Source: Pyxicephalus adspersus (taxonomy: Eukaryota; Chordata; Amphibia; Anura; Pyxicephalidae). Taken from it: a stretch of 64,000 bases of DNA. Numbering within the stretch: the first letter of the stretch is position 1; each line of letters begins with the position of its first letter. Below the pieces are notes generated by a model. That model was given only the letters and a program-made list of their open reading frames with translations, ran no database searches and was not told where the DNA came from. Both the position numbers and the translations under genes were made by a program. Positions 1 through 11,148 of this stretch are shown here, piece after piece. The stretch is from NCBI RefSeq assembly GCF_032062135.1, contig NC_092860.1, forward strand, positions 153,884,703-153,948,702, read 5' to 3'.

Positions 1-1167
1 AGCAAGCTTCAGTCTGGCTACAGTCCTTGGACTACTTTTGGCAAACATCCTCATTGTTTGAAATACAAAATTTATAATAGACTATTTCCTTAATTAATAG
101 ATGTTTACAAAGGTTTGGTCAATAAGCAAACAGGCAAACGGTGTGTGTTATAAGTTGACTGTTTTAAATATCTAATGTACACTTTATATAAATGAATGAA
201 AGAATAAATCATATGCAGCATATTTATTATTGTAGACTTTTATTTTAATATCAGGTGGAATTAAAAAAAAAATTCTGCCTGCTGTACATTCCCATAATTG
301 ATAAATGAAAAGGATGGTGAACATAACAGAACATATCTGAGTTTACTGCAACTTAAACAAAATATTAGTATCTTTTTGGGCAAATTACATATGGTCTCCT
401 TAATCATAATTATCACAGAGAGGTAAAGTGGGATTGGGATACTTTCTGGCTCCATTTTGTATAGTTCTAATTAGAGGGGCTCAGAGCCCAGAGAGAAATC
501 CAAGTCAAAATAATTTTGGTCAGACTGGAAGAAAAATAGATGTTTGCATCAGACTTCTGAGTCATAATTCAACTTCAATAAATTTGGCCATTTCAACCTT
601 TTATATCCATATGTTATATCTGAGCAGCCTTCTCAGCTTTACAGCTGCCCTCCTGCTGGATTGGATAAACATAATTGACAGGTATATTATATGATTATAA
701 ATGGGTAAAATGGTAATATCTAATACATATAAATGGTTGAGAAATGACACCTGTCCCAGATGATCCCTTGCTGGACAGTGTTTAGGACATATTTGGATAC
801 AATGTTTAGCTGAACGTTAACTGACACAAATGAGAAGGCTGCATGATAAAAAATCATTGTATCAACCTTTTATAAGAAAATCACCTGTAATAGTCATTAC
901 AAGTAGAAATATTAAACAACAAGAAATTGCTGCTTCCCAAGGAAGGTCTAAAAATGGGAAAAACAACAAAGGATAGGGAGCACTTGTAAATTGATAGCTA
1001 GTGTGTTTGGAGCTAATTGGAATGTTTCATTTCTGAGTTACACTGCAAGAAGGTGTAAAAATTAGTGTAAATTTCTGAGGACACGTTCACTCCTTACAAG
1101 GGAAAAAATCAAATAGTTAAAAAAAAGTATACACAGGTAATAGTTCCAAAATGTGCCATTCCAATGT
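1..1167. other. No recognisable feature
   Basis: AT-rich non-coding DNA. Short open frames are present on both strands but none shows a recognisable motif. No tandem repeat or transposon end was recognised. Confidence 0.5.
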
Positions 1168-1925
1168 TTCAGTTTTTTTGAAACCGCGTAAAGACCTGGT
1201 GGACCCAGCTAGTTATCGCCCCATTAGGCTTCATTATGGGACACCTGACAGGGGATTATACTAGAAGAACTATCTCTTTTATTGATGCGAATAATTGGAT
1301 GAACCAGGGAGCATTCATTCTTTGCCTAAATGATGAAAAAGCATTTGATAAGCTTGATAAGCTCGACATTTATGTTCGTCGCAGAGAGAAGTGGGAATTT
1401 CAGGACCGTTTCAATTCAAGTAATATTTTCCGCGCCCTTTAGCCACAGGTAAATTCTTGCATGCTATGTCACCATGCTATGTCCACTTCCCCCCCCCACT
1501 TTTTGTATTGTGCATTGAGCCACTGGCAACACCCAGATATTTCGGGCATCACCATAAAACAGACCACGTTCACGCAAGCATTATAGGTGGATGATATCCT
1601 ACTATCTATAACTAATCCACATGTATCTTTGCTGTGTCCTCATGAGGTATGGGAAGAATATGACATCATACCGGGGATAAGGTTAATCCCACAAAAAAAA
1701 GGAAAGGTTGTCATTAAATTTGACCCCAGATGCGTTAAGAAATTTACAGATGAATTTCCTCTACCATTGAAAAAAGGACATTATCAAATACTTGGGTATT
1801 TTTAACACGCCAACATATTCATCCTCTGTTCCCGCAGAGATCAAGGTGGGCTGGCTGATTTTTTTAATAGTTTCTTTTTTATTTGTTATCTGTAATTATG
1901 TGAAATAAATTTTCAATAAAAATAC
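1168..1925 (+). mobile_element. L1/Tx1-type LINE ORF2 fragment (reverse transcriptase), decayed
   Basis: The three + frames together give pieces of an L1-type reverse transcriptase in the right order. They are DPASYRPI near 1,205, TRRTISFIDA and DEKAFDKLD (the first catalytic-Asp region) at 1,260-1,360, and DDILLSITNPHVSL (the second half of the YADD box) at 1,587-1,630. A KFTDEFPLPLKKG stretch follows at about 1,740. Frame changes and a large internal deletion between the two catalytic boxes make it inactive. An AATAAA-rich tail near 1,905-1,925 may be the 3' end. It resembles the other L1 pieces in this window (42.6, 49.6 and 54 kb). The class is secure from the motifs; the exact family is not known. 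Confidence 0.8.
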
Positions 1926-2469
1926 ATTATACATCAGTATACACTATTTCCAAGACCAAATTTTCACCTACTGCTAATTAGGGAAATTGGGAATTTGGGG
2001 GAAATTTATAAAAACTATGGATGAGCGAGAAGGCCTCTGACAGTCTTACAAAAATTTCCATGAACTTCCGATATGTCCACGAAATTTCAGTGAACCGATA
2101 TTGCGAATTTGATTAAAGTTAATAGACCAATTTCAAACATTAATAGGAAAGCCCTTATACATGTTAAAACCACCAAATTTCCTAGGTTTCTCTAGTAGAA
2201 CAGTGACAACAAGGGAAAAATACAAATGTTCCAAAAGACCTTGTGGTTTTCCAGTAAATGGCAGTTAAAGTGACAGCAGGCAAATAGGAGTTTTGCATGA
2301 TGGACAGCATACAGAAGGGAGCATAAGCATAAGGACATTAAGAAAGGGTGGCACTACGTGTGAACTTACCCCACCAGCAGCAGTCTCTGCCACCAGGAGA
2401 CAACAGTGCTAGCTGATATCATGACCTGGATGACATGTGTTAGGAATGCAACCCATAAAGTTGTAGACA

Positions 2470-2965
2470 AGTAGTACGGTGACATTAGGCAAAAGAATGG
2501 AGGACCAGAAAAAGAGCGTGGGTCAGTGACAGCAGTAGCAGTGTGTGGCCTCTGGTCAGCTATCACCAGGCAGACCACATTGGTAAGTGTCATGGAGAGC
2601 TGGGTGTAGTGCATCGTCAATGCCACACCGAAGTGTGTAAAACAATTTTAGTGATAGAGTACTGACAGGCAGCAGCAGCAGAAGGTGGAGGTGGTAGACC
2701 CTGAGATGCAGCTTGGACCGCATTCGTAACTGCCATCTAGGGCTGGGCCTAGTGCATCATCATAGCCACACAGAATTGGATAATACAATTTTAGATAATG
2801 GAGTTCTGACAGGCCGCAGCGGCAGAAGGAGGAGTCGGTGGGCCCTGAGACAGAGCGTGGACCGCATTGGTAACTGGCATCTAGAGCTGGGTGTAGTGCA
2901 TCATCAATGCCACCCCAAAGTGCTGGGTGTAGTCCATCGTCAATGCCACCCAGAAGTGTGTAATA
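2470..2965. repeat. Tandem repeats of about 142 bp inside hAT copy 1
   Basis: The phrase GGGTGTAGTGCATC recurs at about 2,603, 2,744 (GGGCCTAGTGCATC) and 2,889, with a shortened unit at 2,927. Spacings are about 141, 145 and 38 bp. Each unit also carries CTGAGACAGAGCGTGGACCG or a variant, and GGTAACTGGCATCTAGAGCT. An inverted, diverged pair of the same unit lies at 58,790-59,240. Open frames across this array on both strands are repeat artefacts. Confidence 0.75.
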
Positions 2966-3453
2966 CAAATATCTGAAATTTGCGAGAGCCAGACCAAGAT
3001 GTTTTGTGTGCCAGCACTGTTGCTGTGGTCTGTGGTGCCAGAAGCGGTAGGAAGGTATTTGATATTGATAGTTTGCATCATGAAGTAGATGTCATGAATG
3101 TAAACCCTCAATCTTACAATACTTAGCTGAAAAATTAGGCAAATGCAATATTACCTATCAGTGTGGCAGTAATGGGGGTTTTCAACTGCAGTTTGTTGGC
3201 CTCCTGTAAGCAGCAGACATTGCTAGCTGGCACAATGGCAAGCATGACATTGGTGATGAATGCCACCATTGTATATTGCAATACATAGCGGAAAAATTAA
3301 ACCAAGGCGTGGTCAGCTGACAAGGTGTGGGTGATAGCCTGCCATTGACTCAGCACAGGAGCAGTGTGGGTTCACAGAGTCATCTTGTTTGGCCACTTCT
3401 TGGGTCAGTCAATCAGTGACATCTCTAGTGGGGGTGTGATAGTTGTTAGTAAC

Positions 3454-4056
3454 CTACTTTTCGTTCATTTTCAAAAAGGTGAGGCGATTGACATTTTCCT
3501 GTGATAGTCGTGATCGGTTGTCCATGAATAATCTGCCAGCGGCACTAAAGGTTCTTTTGGACAGAGCACTTCTCATAACTGCTGTTGTCAACACCACCAA
3601 CAGCCAGAAAAATAGCCAACATATTCGTGCACCATGCACTTCACCCATTCTCAATGGTTATGCCCCCGCACTTCATTTGTTTGAGGCGGCTGCATCAGGT
3701 TTTGCCAGGCATCCAGAAAATCACCTCTGCATTGGCCTAGACATTTGGATGTATAAGGCCTGCTGCCACTACTGCTGCTGCTGCTGCTACAGGGAGATGC
3801 GGTGCAGGCAATGTCCACCTGAGCACCCTGTGTGGAATGTGGTGCGTGGAACTTGTGACATTTTAGATCTGTAATGGTGATCCAGAAGGGTGGCCAGCCA
3901 GTAATCATCCTGTTTTGATGCCACAAATGTGGCATCGCAACATGTGGACACACATATGAAAGAGGGGTTCCCTGGGCTTATTCTTCTCCTGTTCCTCAGT
4001 AGGTTCTTCCTCCTCATCACCCCATCCCCCACACAATGCCTAGGGCGTGACAGCAC
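3454..4056 (-). pseudogene. hAT transposase, C-terminal part including dimerisation domain
   Basis: On the - strand the frame at 3,787-4,056 contains KQDDYWLATLLDHHYRSK, matching the hAT block that precedes the dimerisation domain. The frame at 3,454-3,654 contains SKRTFSAAGRLFMDNRSRLS followed by ENVNRLTFLKMN. This is the classic hAT C-terminal dimerisation signature (ERVFSAAG...RSRLSPENV...). The two pieces are in different frames with a serine run, encoded by CTG/TGC repeats, between them. The catalytic core and BED finger are absent, so it is a broken remnant. It is paralogous to the transposase at 19.2-22.2 kb but in a different subfamily. Confidence 0.85.
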
Positions 4057-4214
4057 AAATGCGGTTTGAGCAGGTCCTGTCCAGCAGCCACAACATGGTA
4101 TCCCTTATCATCATAATCATCTCCCTCCTCTTGGAACTCCTGATGCTGGCCAGTGTCCCTTCTTTCTCCTCCGGATTAGTGTTGGTCAAATATTCGATTC
4201 AACAGCTATTCGAT

Positions 4215-4966
4215 ACAATAATAAAGCTTCTTTGCTCCAGTTCCAGCCCCGCTTCCTTCCTACATACTAGGTCACAGACCTCGTCTTTCAGCTCCCCCAC
4301 ATTTCAATGGTGACCCCAAGCAGTGCCGGGTGTTCATAAATCAATGTACTCTTCATTTTGAACTTTTACTTGACCAATTTGCCTTCGACCGAGCCAAAGT
4401 GGCTTTTCTGATGCAACACCTTACTGGGAAGGCGCTGGCCTGGATCAATCCCCTCTGGGAATGGAACGGCCCAGTTATAATGGATCTACGGGCCTTCCTA
4501 GAGACCTTCCACAAGGTGTTCGATGAGCCTGGTCTCACCGCTTCTGCCACATCCTCCCTGCTGCGGTTGCGTCAAGGAAAGCAATCCGTGGGCTGGTATG
4601 CAGTCCAGTTCGGTATGTTAGCCTCAGAACTCAGCTGGAATAATGGGGCACTTTTGTGGCCACTTTTTGGGAGGGGCTCTGTGGGAGAATTAAAGATGAA
4701 TTGGCCGGTGGGGATGTTCCCTCCTCCCAGGATGACCTCATCTCCCTGGCTACTCAAATTGATTTACGGTTCCTGGAACGTGCCAGAGAAGTCCTTGTCA
4801 TCTGGCATTTTCACCTTGGCAAGCTTCTAATCCACTGCCTCCCATGTTGTCGGCAGTCCCTGAACCCATGCAGGTAGATCGGATTAGGCTGTCTGAACAG
4901 GAGCGCAATCACCGCCGTGCCTTTGTTTCTATTGTGGTAGTTCTGATCGTGTGCTCCTCACTTGCC
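4215..4966 (+). pseudogene. Chromovirus A gag with degenerate zinc knuckle
   Basis: The + frame reads a gypsy Gag capsid-like region, including FINQCTLHFELLLDQF, KVAFLMQHLTGKALAW and FHKVFDEPG at 4,330-4,620. It changes frame near 4,650 and continues with ATFWEGLCGRIKDELAGG to about 4,870. A nucleocapsid zinc knuckle lies at 4,925-4,966 with spacing C-x2-C-x4-R-x4-C, so the His of the CCHC box is replaced by Arg. Family knowledge: Gag forms the particle and the knuckle binds RNA. The upstream start codon has been lost; the first Gag-like residues appear at about 4,215, just after the hAT remnant. Confidence 0.88.
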
Positions 4967-5303
4967 CCCTGAAGCCGGGAAACGTCCGAGCCTAGGGTTT
5001 GTGGGAGAGGCAGCCCTAGGTCAAGGTAATTCCTCTCCTTCCCTGACTCTGCCAAAAACCTTGTCATTAGGAGATATTCGATTTACGGAGATGGCGCTTC
5101 TGGATTCCGGAGCAGCAGGGAACTTCCTGCAACAATGCCTAGTGGATCGTTATCAAATACCTGTTCAACGCCTACAGAGTCCTCTGACCACATCGTCCGT
5201 CGATGGAAAGGCTCTGTCTGAGTCCATATACTTTATCACAGAACCTGTAAAATTACAGGTGGGATCCTCTCCTCCTGAGACTGCCGTGGCTACGTGTTCA
5301 TGA
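4962..5303 (+). pseudogene. Chromovirus A aspartic protease
   Basis: The 113-codon open frame contains MALLDSGAAGNF, whose active-site DSGA starts at 5,103. Downstream is the expected DRYQIPVQRL stretch of gypsy proteases. Such a protease would cleave the Gag-Pol polyprotein. The frame is open across the domain but is disconnected from gag upstream and from RT downstream by frameshifts. Confidence 0.85.
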
Positions 5304-6170
5304 ACCTCTCCTTAACTGGAGGTCCGGAGAGGTGCTGCGTTGGGCACCATCCAGTCATGGAAAGTGTCTCTTTTCTGTCCCGCCAGCTCAGTCAACACAG
5401 GTACCACCCAATCTCCTGGGTCTGCCGGCAGCCTATCGTGCTTACATGGATGTCTTTGATAAAAAAGGAGGCTGAGACGCTACCTCTCACAGGCCGTATG
5501 ACTATCCTATTGACTTAGTCCTGGGCTCCTCACCTCCTCGTGGGCACATCTATCCCCTTTCACAAGCAGAGACTCTAGTCATGTCTGAGTATATCAAAAA
5601 GAACCTTGACAGAGGATTTATCGGTAAATCCTCTTTTCCGGCTGGTGCTGCTCCCATTTCTGCTTTGACCCGTAAGGTAGCAAACCCTAAGAATTGGACA
5701 GCTGAGGCTGAATCGGCCTTCCAAACTTTGAAACAGGTCTTCTCTGTGGCTCTGGTTCTCCATTGCCCTGATGCTAACAAGCAATTCAACTTGGAGGTGG
5801 ATGCATCGTCTCTTGGAGCGAGGTGGTCCTTTTACAAAAATCTTCTTCCGGTTAGATGGTGCCCTGTGGCCTCTTCTCCAAGGCCTTCTCGGCTCCCGAG
5901 CATAACTACTCTATTGGGGACAGGGAGTTTTTGGCCATAAAAATGGCACTAGAGGAATGGCGTTACCTTCTCAAGGAGGCATCTCATCCGCTGGTGATCT
6001 ACACCGACCACAAAAATTTGACTTATTTACAGTCTGCACAAAGACTGAATCCTCGTCAAGCTAGATGGTCCTTATTCTTTGTACGATTTGATTTTGTTCT
6101 CCTTTTCCGTGCTGCAGAGAAGAATATCAAAGCAGATGCTCTCTCAAGGTCCTTTGATACTAATGATCGA
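5294..6170 (+). pseudogene. Chromovirus A reverse transcriptase (core deleted) and RNase H
   Basis: The RT N-terminal segment is seen in pieces: [12 protein letters not shown], then YIKKNLDRGFIGKSSFPAGA at 5,590-5,645. It then jumps to PISALTRKVANPKNWTAEAE and FQTLKQVFSVALVL, the connection to RNase H. The palm, including the YxDD box, is missing. RNase H follows with LEVDASSLGA, then YTDHKNLTYLQSAQRLNPRQ and ADALSRSFD at about 6,000-6,160. Copy B keeps the intervening RT sequence, so the loss is a deletion rather than a family trait. Confidence 0.9.
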
Positions 6171-6224
6171 GATGAGGAACCTCAACAGATCATTGATCCC
6201 ACAAAAATTGCTGTATGTCCTGTC

Positions 6225-7130
6225 ATGTTTTCTGAGATTCCGCCTGGAAAGACTTTTGTTGCACGGAACCTCAGGAAGCGAATTCTAGTCTGGGGTCATT
6301 CCTTAAAAAACTGCAGGTCATGCCAGACAACGAAAGACTTTTAAACATATTTCTCAACGGTTCTGGTGGCCAACCGTGCGGCAAGACATCCAAGAGTTTG
6401 TCACTGCCTGTCCGTCATGCGCACAGTATAAAACCTCCAAGCAACCTCCTGTGGGCCTTTTGCTTCCCCTGCCTGTTCCTGAGGCTACTTGGCAACAGAT
6501 AGCCATGGATTTTATTACTGATCTACCCTTGTCCTCTGGGTGTTGTGTGATCTGGGTAGTGGTGGATCGTTTCTCCAAAATGGTGCACTTCGTTCCTCTG
6601 CCTGGTCTTCCTTCAGCTCCTCAGCTGGCAAAAAATTTATTGAACATATTTTTTGTCTCCATGGTTTTCCCCACCATATTGTGTCAGATAGAGGTGTGGA
6701 GTTCACCTCCAAGTGAAGGAGCTCTTTGTAATCTCTTGAATGTAACTCTGAACAACTCTTCAGCTTATCATCCACAGTCTAACGGTCAAGTGGAACATGT
6801 CAATCAAATTCTGACCAGTTCTCTACAACATTTCATCAACCTCCATCATGATAACTTGGTTAAGTAATTACCTTGGGCTGAGTTTTTGTACAATAATCAT
6901 GTCAGCGAATCTTCCAAGAAATCTCCATTTTTTGTTGTTTATGGCCAACAACTAAATATCCCACTCCTGGTGTCTTCTTATTCAGGTATCCCTGCCGCAG
7001 ATGCTACCTTAAGAGAATTCTCTGAAATCTGGGAGGAGACTAGGGGAGCTCCTAAAGAAGCTTCCGTCCCCATAAAGGAATCTACAGATAAGAGAGATAA
7101 GATAAGATAGAGTTTCTCCTAAGTTCCGTC
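6225..7130 (+). pseudogene. Chromovirus A integrase
   Basis: The zinc-binding part shows CPSCAQYKTSKQPP at about 6,410. The catalytic core follows with [15 protein letters not shown] (first Asp), a frame-shifted SDRGVEFTS near 6,690 (second Asp) and HPQSNGQVEHVNQ near 6,775-6,805 (Glu). The stretch NNHVSESSKKSPFFVVYGQQ at 6,889-6,948 matches the usual downstream core. Stops at 6,865 and 7,108 and frame changes inactivate it. An inverted partial copy of 6,225-6,565 lies at 46,597-46,842. Confidence 0.9.
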
Positions 7131-7369
7131 CTGGTGATAAAGTCTGGCTCGCTTCAAAATACATCCGGCTCAAAATACCCTCCTACAAATTGGGTCCACG
7201 CTTCATCGGTCTTTTTGAAATTCTGGAACAAATCAACGAGGTTTCCTACAAACCTAAGCTGCCGGCCTCACTCTAGGTACCGAATTCCTTCCATGTCTCC
7301 CTGCTGAAGCCCGTCATCCTGAATCATTTTTTCAAGAGACCTGTCTCAGCTCCCGTAGCGGTCAGTAAT

Positions 7370-7500
7370 GAGAATGTATATGAGGTAAAGGCCATTCTGG
7401 GGATGAAGAGGAGTAGAGGGCGAACCCTATTTCTGGTGTATTGGAAGGGGTTTGGTCCTGAGGAGAGATCTTGGGAACCCAGAGAGAACATCAATGCGCC
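7370..7500 (+). pseudogene. Chromovirus A chromodomain (integrase C-terminus)
   Basis: The frame reads ENVYEVKAILGMKRSRG, then FLVYWKGFGPEERSWEPREN. This is a chromodomain with the conserved YLVKWKG-type and SWEP blocks. In chromoviruses this domain at the integrase tail directs integration toward marked chromatin. It sits about 40 bp before the LTR, as expected. It is separated from the catalytic core by stops. Confidence 0.92.
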
Positions 7501-7542
7501 ATGTCCAGGACCAGGCCTGAGGAGATGCGGCGTCGGGGGTAC

Positions 7543-8148
7543 TGTTAGTGCTGAAGGTCATGCCAGCGCCGCTACTCTGAATTGCAGGCATGGGTGACTG
7601 GGTCCTATCTTTCAGGTAGAGTAACCCCAGTACCTGTGTTCCATGCCAGAGTTTCCTTCCTGCTGGAGACTTGCACTGGTGTTTGAGCTGGCGTGGGTGT
7701 GTCTCTCTTCATCTATAAGGCAACACATACACTCCCTCTGTTTCTACAGCCTATGGCTGGATCTCTGCTAGTATTTAAAGGCACTTCCTACAACAGGAAG
7801 TTGCCTGAGCAATCTCAAGGTTTTAGCTTGTCTAGACTACTAGTGCAAAGGTGCTTCTTCTGTTTTCTTTGCTGTGTACCAGACCTTGTTTACTTATCCT
7901 TGGACTTTGCCTGTTTGCCTGGCCCTGACCTCGGATTATGTTTATGGACTTTTGCCTGATTGCCACCTGACCCTGACCTCTGCCACTGACCTGATGGGCG
8001 CTTTGGAGTGACACCTGGCAGCTACCCTGTGGCCCAAGGCTATCCTCACCATCAGAGGCTCTAGTGAAGACCAGGTAGCAGCTTAGATTCGCCCCTTTGG
8101 AGCATACCCAGTCAGTGGCACAGTGGGTCCACACCCACGTGCATTACA
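7543..8148 (+). repeat. Chromovirus A 3' LTR
   Basis: It begins TGTTAGTGCTGAAGG right after a purine-rich stretch (7,519-7,540) and ends GTGCATTACA. The TG...CA ends are intact. Positions from about 7,689 onward match the 5' LTR of copy B (42,831-43,429). The segment after 8,148 (AGTTCCAACATGGAGCAAGA) shows weak similarity to the leader after the copy B LTR, so a second truncated internal segment may follow. Confidence 0.85.
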
Positions 8149-8244
8149 AGTTCCAACATGGAGCAAGACAGCTGGGGCCTGTCTAGCCCCTCCCAGTAGT
8201 TTGTCCACTCGGTCCACCTTATGCCGAACCCTGGCACCAGGGTA

Positions 8245-8584
8245 TTAAATGTAACAAAACAGTAACTTATAAAAGATATATATGTATATAATATAACTCT
8301 ATATATATTATTTAAACATTTATTTGTCTTGGACTCAATATAGCTTTTATGTTTGAGTCCAGTACAAAATAATTTGAATTTCCTGCTGCTCCGCCCACCC
8401 GCATGGACGTATGTACCGACATCACTGTGAAACTTGGACATGTCCCCAGAACCTACGGGAACCAGCAGGACACTGGGGTTTTTTTAAGTTTGAAGTGACC
8501 CTGGGTGTGACTCTGGATTACTGCTTCTGGCATGGAAAATCCCCCACGAGTCACACTCGAGAATACCGATGGGGGGGGGGTTAA
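8245..8584 (-). mobile_element. TTAA-flanked piggyBac-like MITE (copy 1)
   Basis: TTAA occurs at 8,581-8,584. Reading inward on the - strand gives TTAACCCCCCCCC, then a GAGTGTGACTCG motif shared with the elements at 39,229 and 46,326. The interior (8,330-8,420) contains GAGTCCAGTACAAAATAATT, shared with other family members. A second TTAA lies at 8,245. TTAA target sites and short C-rich ends are typical of the piggyBac superfamily. No coding capacity. The left boundary is uncertain. Confidence 0.5.
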
Positions 8585-9280
8585 ATAAAGAAATCCATTC
8601 CAGGTTTGCTGGATCACCCAACTTCACCTATGAAATTGTATCTTCTTTGGCCTTGCAGAGCTTAATAAATCAAGCCTAATGTGTCTGCCTACCTACCTAA
8701 ATTTGCAATATATAGAACAGCACAAGTTCAGTTTCAACCTAATGCATGGTCAAACTGGAACCTCACCTCTTCTGAAATTGTTAAAGTGGTGAATCTGCTC
8801 TAGTGTCTAAGATTCATGTATTTCTTTCCAAATATCTTGTGTAGGTTTGAACATGAATTGAGGCATGGGTAAGTGTAATCTTCACCAATGGAGAAGAATT
8901 ATTAGAAATATTACAAGAAAGGTGAGGTGGTAAACTCTCATCTTGTTTTTGCAAAAAAAAATCTGAAAATTCTCAGCAAGATTGTAGAGAATTTTTTTAT
9001 TAAATTAGGGGTTCTATACCCTAAGTGGATGAGATTGTGTTTGCTGAAGTACTATAGATCATGAACAATTATGATTTTAAGAAATACAATTTTCACCATT
9101 TAAAAACTTTCTCTCTGTGGTTTAGAATATAAAAAAGGGAAAATAAGGATAATAGGCATCAAACCATGGCCTATGCTATGTTGAGGGATAGGGTCTCATA
9201 CCTACAAACTGTCCCAAATATTTGTGGAGTTTTCAGGGGATACTTTATAGCTCCCCTTGCCCATTTACTATAAAAAGAGG
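8330..9280 (+). repeat. Duplicated block X, copy 1
   Basis: This stretch is matched in inverted orientation by 45,650-46,590. Shared landmarks are the GGGTCTCATACCTACAAACT motif (9,190-9,210), the AACCATGGCCTATGC phrase near 9,165, and the MITE end at 8,581. It contains parts of the MITE at 8,245 and short AATAAATC-type repeats at 8,600-8,690. There is no coding content. Confidence 0.85.
8600..8690 (-). repeat. Short interspersed repeat of the GATTTATTAA type
   Basis: The reverse complement reads AGGCTTGATTTATTAAGCTC, then a GCAAGGC...GGTGAAGTTGGGTGAT phrase. This family recurs at 9,345-9,425, 31,623-31,795 (most complete) and 46,225-46,325. Confidence 0.65.
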
Positions 9281-9344
9281 ACCACCTTAATAACGGGCCT
9301 TTCCCCAAAAACCCCTGCCCTCTTTTTCCTGACTAACTAGTTTT

Positions 9345-9425
9345 CTATTGTTGGATCACCCAGCTTCACTGATGAAAATGAATCCTCTCCAGTCTTGGAG
9401 AGATTAAATAAATCAGGCCCATTGT
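9345..9425 (-). repeat. Short interspersed repeat of the GATTTATTAA type, second copy
   Basis: GGATCACCCAGCTTCACTGA is followed by CTTGGAGAGATTAAATAAAT and CAGGCCC, which is the reverse complement of the 31,623-31,795 family. Truncated on its left side. Confidence 0.65.
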
Positions 9426-11148
9426 GTATCAAACTGACTTGGGACAATAACCTGGTAATTAAAGCACTGGGATGTTATTAAGCTCAAATGCATTGCAAGT
9501 TACCATTTCGTTGGCTTTTAATATTTACTACTATTTTATGATTTACCTGCAATTATTTGAGTTGATGTTGCTATCAGTAGTATTGAGACTTAACAAAGGA
9601 GTAAAGAAAACGTAAACCCAATCCACATTCATTTTCTAATATACTGAGCATCTTGCTTCCTACATGACATTAAGTAAGAAACTTGCCAACCTGCCAACGC
9701 CTACATGCCCTCAGAGACTGCTAAAGTCATAATTTTACATCCATTTTTATGAAGTTTTAAAAAAAGATAAATTCATTTATAAAAGGACTTGTGGGGCTCT
9801 GATTCATTGATTAGCTCACAGTTAAGTGAAGTATTACTATTGTTACTATTATGATTAGTTGCATTTTCTTTGGTATTACTAAAGTAATGGAAAATATTTG
9901 TTTGCTTTTTCTCACTCAGAATAGGTTTATTTCATTCTAAGACCAAACAAGAAATGATAGGTATCAAAGTCATACTATTTGATGTCACTAAATATAAAGA
10001 AAGAAAGTTAAAGAAAATACACAGTTAAGGTCATACTTACCCAAAATAGCATCTGAGAAATAAACAAATAAAATAAAGCAAGTGGATGAGAATCAATATT
10101 TGTGGAGCAGGGTGACTGTTGTAATGGTGGAAACAATATTGAAGCCTACAGCTCGGTAACGGTTGCCTCATACAACGTAAGACTACACTGACGTCGTGCT
10201 GTGCCTCCCCTGTTTTTCCGTCTCTAGTAGTTTGTAAATTTAGTGCAATATAAAAGCGAAAAATATCATTCAGAACATAAGAATGTTTTATTATATTATT
10301 TTTGTTTTTTTTAATAAATAAAACATAAACATTTCAAATATTGTTCAAAACAGACCACCAGACCACAGACCACTGGTTGGTTACCACTGCCCTACACTAA
10401 TCTTCCCTTATGCATTTTATAAGCAAAACACCCAATATACATCTCCCCCCTCTTTTATAGTGTGGATGCTGCTATATTCAAAAAACTATTACTGGTCTAA
10501 GCCTTTGGTCATAAAGAATTAAGCATGGTAAATGTCCACAAAAATCTCAAGAGATTTCAAACTGTGAACCAGCTGGATCTACCACAGAGATCGGGCATGT
10601 GGAGAAGGAGCAGCCAGAAGCCTCTTGGGATGTGTGATATAGGTATCACAGGAGGCTCTGCACTCCCATTTTGTCTTTACCATTTTTAGGTTACATAGAG
10701 GGGTTGTCTACCCTTTTATGTAAAGTAAAAACTTTGGTGATAGGTCCGCTTTAATATCTGGTTTGCTGATAAACCTCCATAGGGCAGGACATGAAATAAT
10801 TTAGAAAAGCAAAAGGCAATAAGGTCGTGACAAAGGTTTCATTTATTTCTTACTGTAGCCAAAACTGCCAAAGCCAATAAATAAATAAATGAATAAAATA
10901 AACATTTTAGCTGGAAGTGCACTTTACCTTAACAGTGTATTATTTTTATGAGTAAACACATGGGTTATGTATTTTTTATTTATTTTTTGTACACTTTCTT
11001 TTAAATGTCATTATACCATTTTCTGTAAACCATCTGATTACATGAGAGAAGAGAATTGTATTAGCAGCTGTCACGCTGGGCTCCCCCTCCCATCATCCTC
11101 ACCTGCTCACCTGGCTGAATCTATCAGTACACAGTAGTTATTGTTCCC
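9426..11148. other. No gene; unassigned AT-rich repeats
   Basis: AT-rich non-coding sequence. The phrase ACCAGACCACAGACCACTGG near 10,355 followed by a GTTACCACTGCC end resembles the terminal part of a hAT-type MITE, but no partner end was found. This stretch separates blocks X and Y here and is absent between their counterparts at 45.65-49.2 kb. Confidence 0.4.

Larger units (their letters stand above)
2016..4190 (-). mobile_element. hAT-type DNA transposon remnant (copy 1)
   Basis: The left edge starts with TATGGATGAGCGAG at 2,016, close to the TAGGGATGAGC terminal motif of the hAT element at 18,709. The transposase C-terminus is encoded on the - strand at 3,454-4,056. Between the left end and the coding part lies an array of about 142-bp repeats (2,470-2,965). 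The right half, with the BED finger and N-terminus, is missing. Sequence after about 4,190 belongs to a gypsy retrotransposon, which probably truncated it. The motif TAGTGTTGGTCAAATATTCG at 4,170-4,190 looks like another hAT-like end, so the right boundary is uncertain. Confidence 0.65.
4215..8148 (+). mobile_element. Ty3/gypsy chromovirus, copy A (gag-pol plus 3' LTR, 5'-truncated)
   Basis: Gag, zinc knuckle, protease, partial RT, RNase H, integrase and chromodomain occur in order on the + strand, followed by a 606-bp LTR at 7,543-8,148. The 5' LTR and gag start are missing. The RT core is absent compared with copy B at 42,831-45,650: the sequence jumps from the RT N-terminal segment (about 5,645) directly to the RT-RNase H connection, about 645 bp less than copy B. 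Stops and frameshifts throughout show it is inactive. The C-terminal chromodomain places it among chromoviruses. Confidence 0.92.

Noticed and set aside
4170..4200. TAGTGTTGGTCAAATATTCG read as the right end of hAT copy 1
   Set aside because: It is oriented as a left end (reads inward to the right), so it cannot close the element that starts at 2,016; it was kept only as an uncertain boundary.
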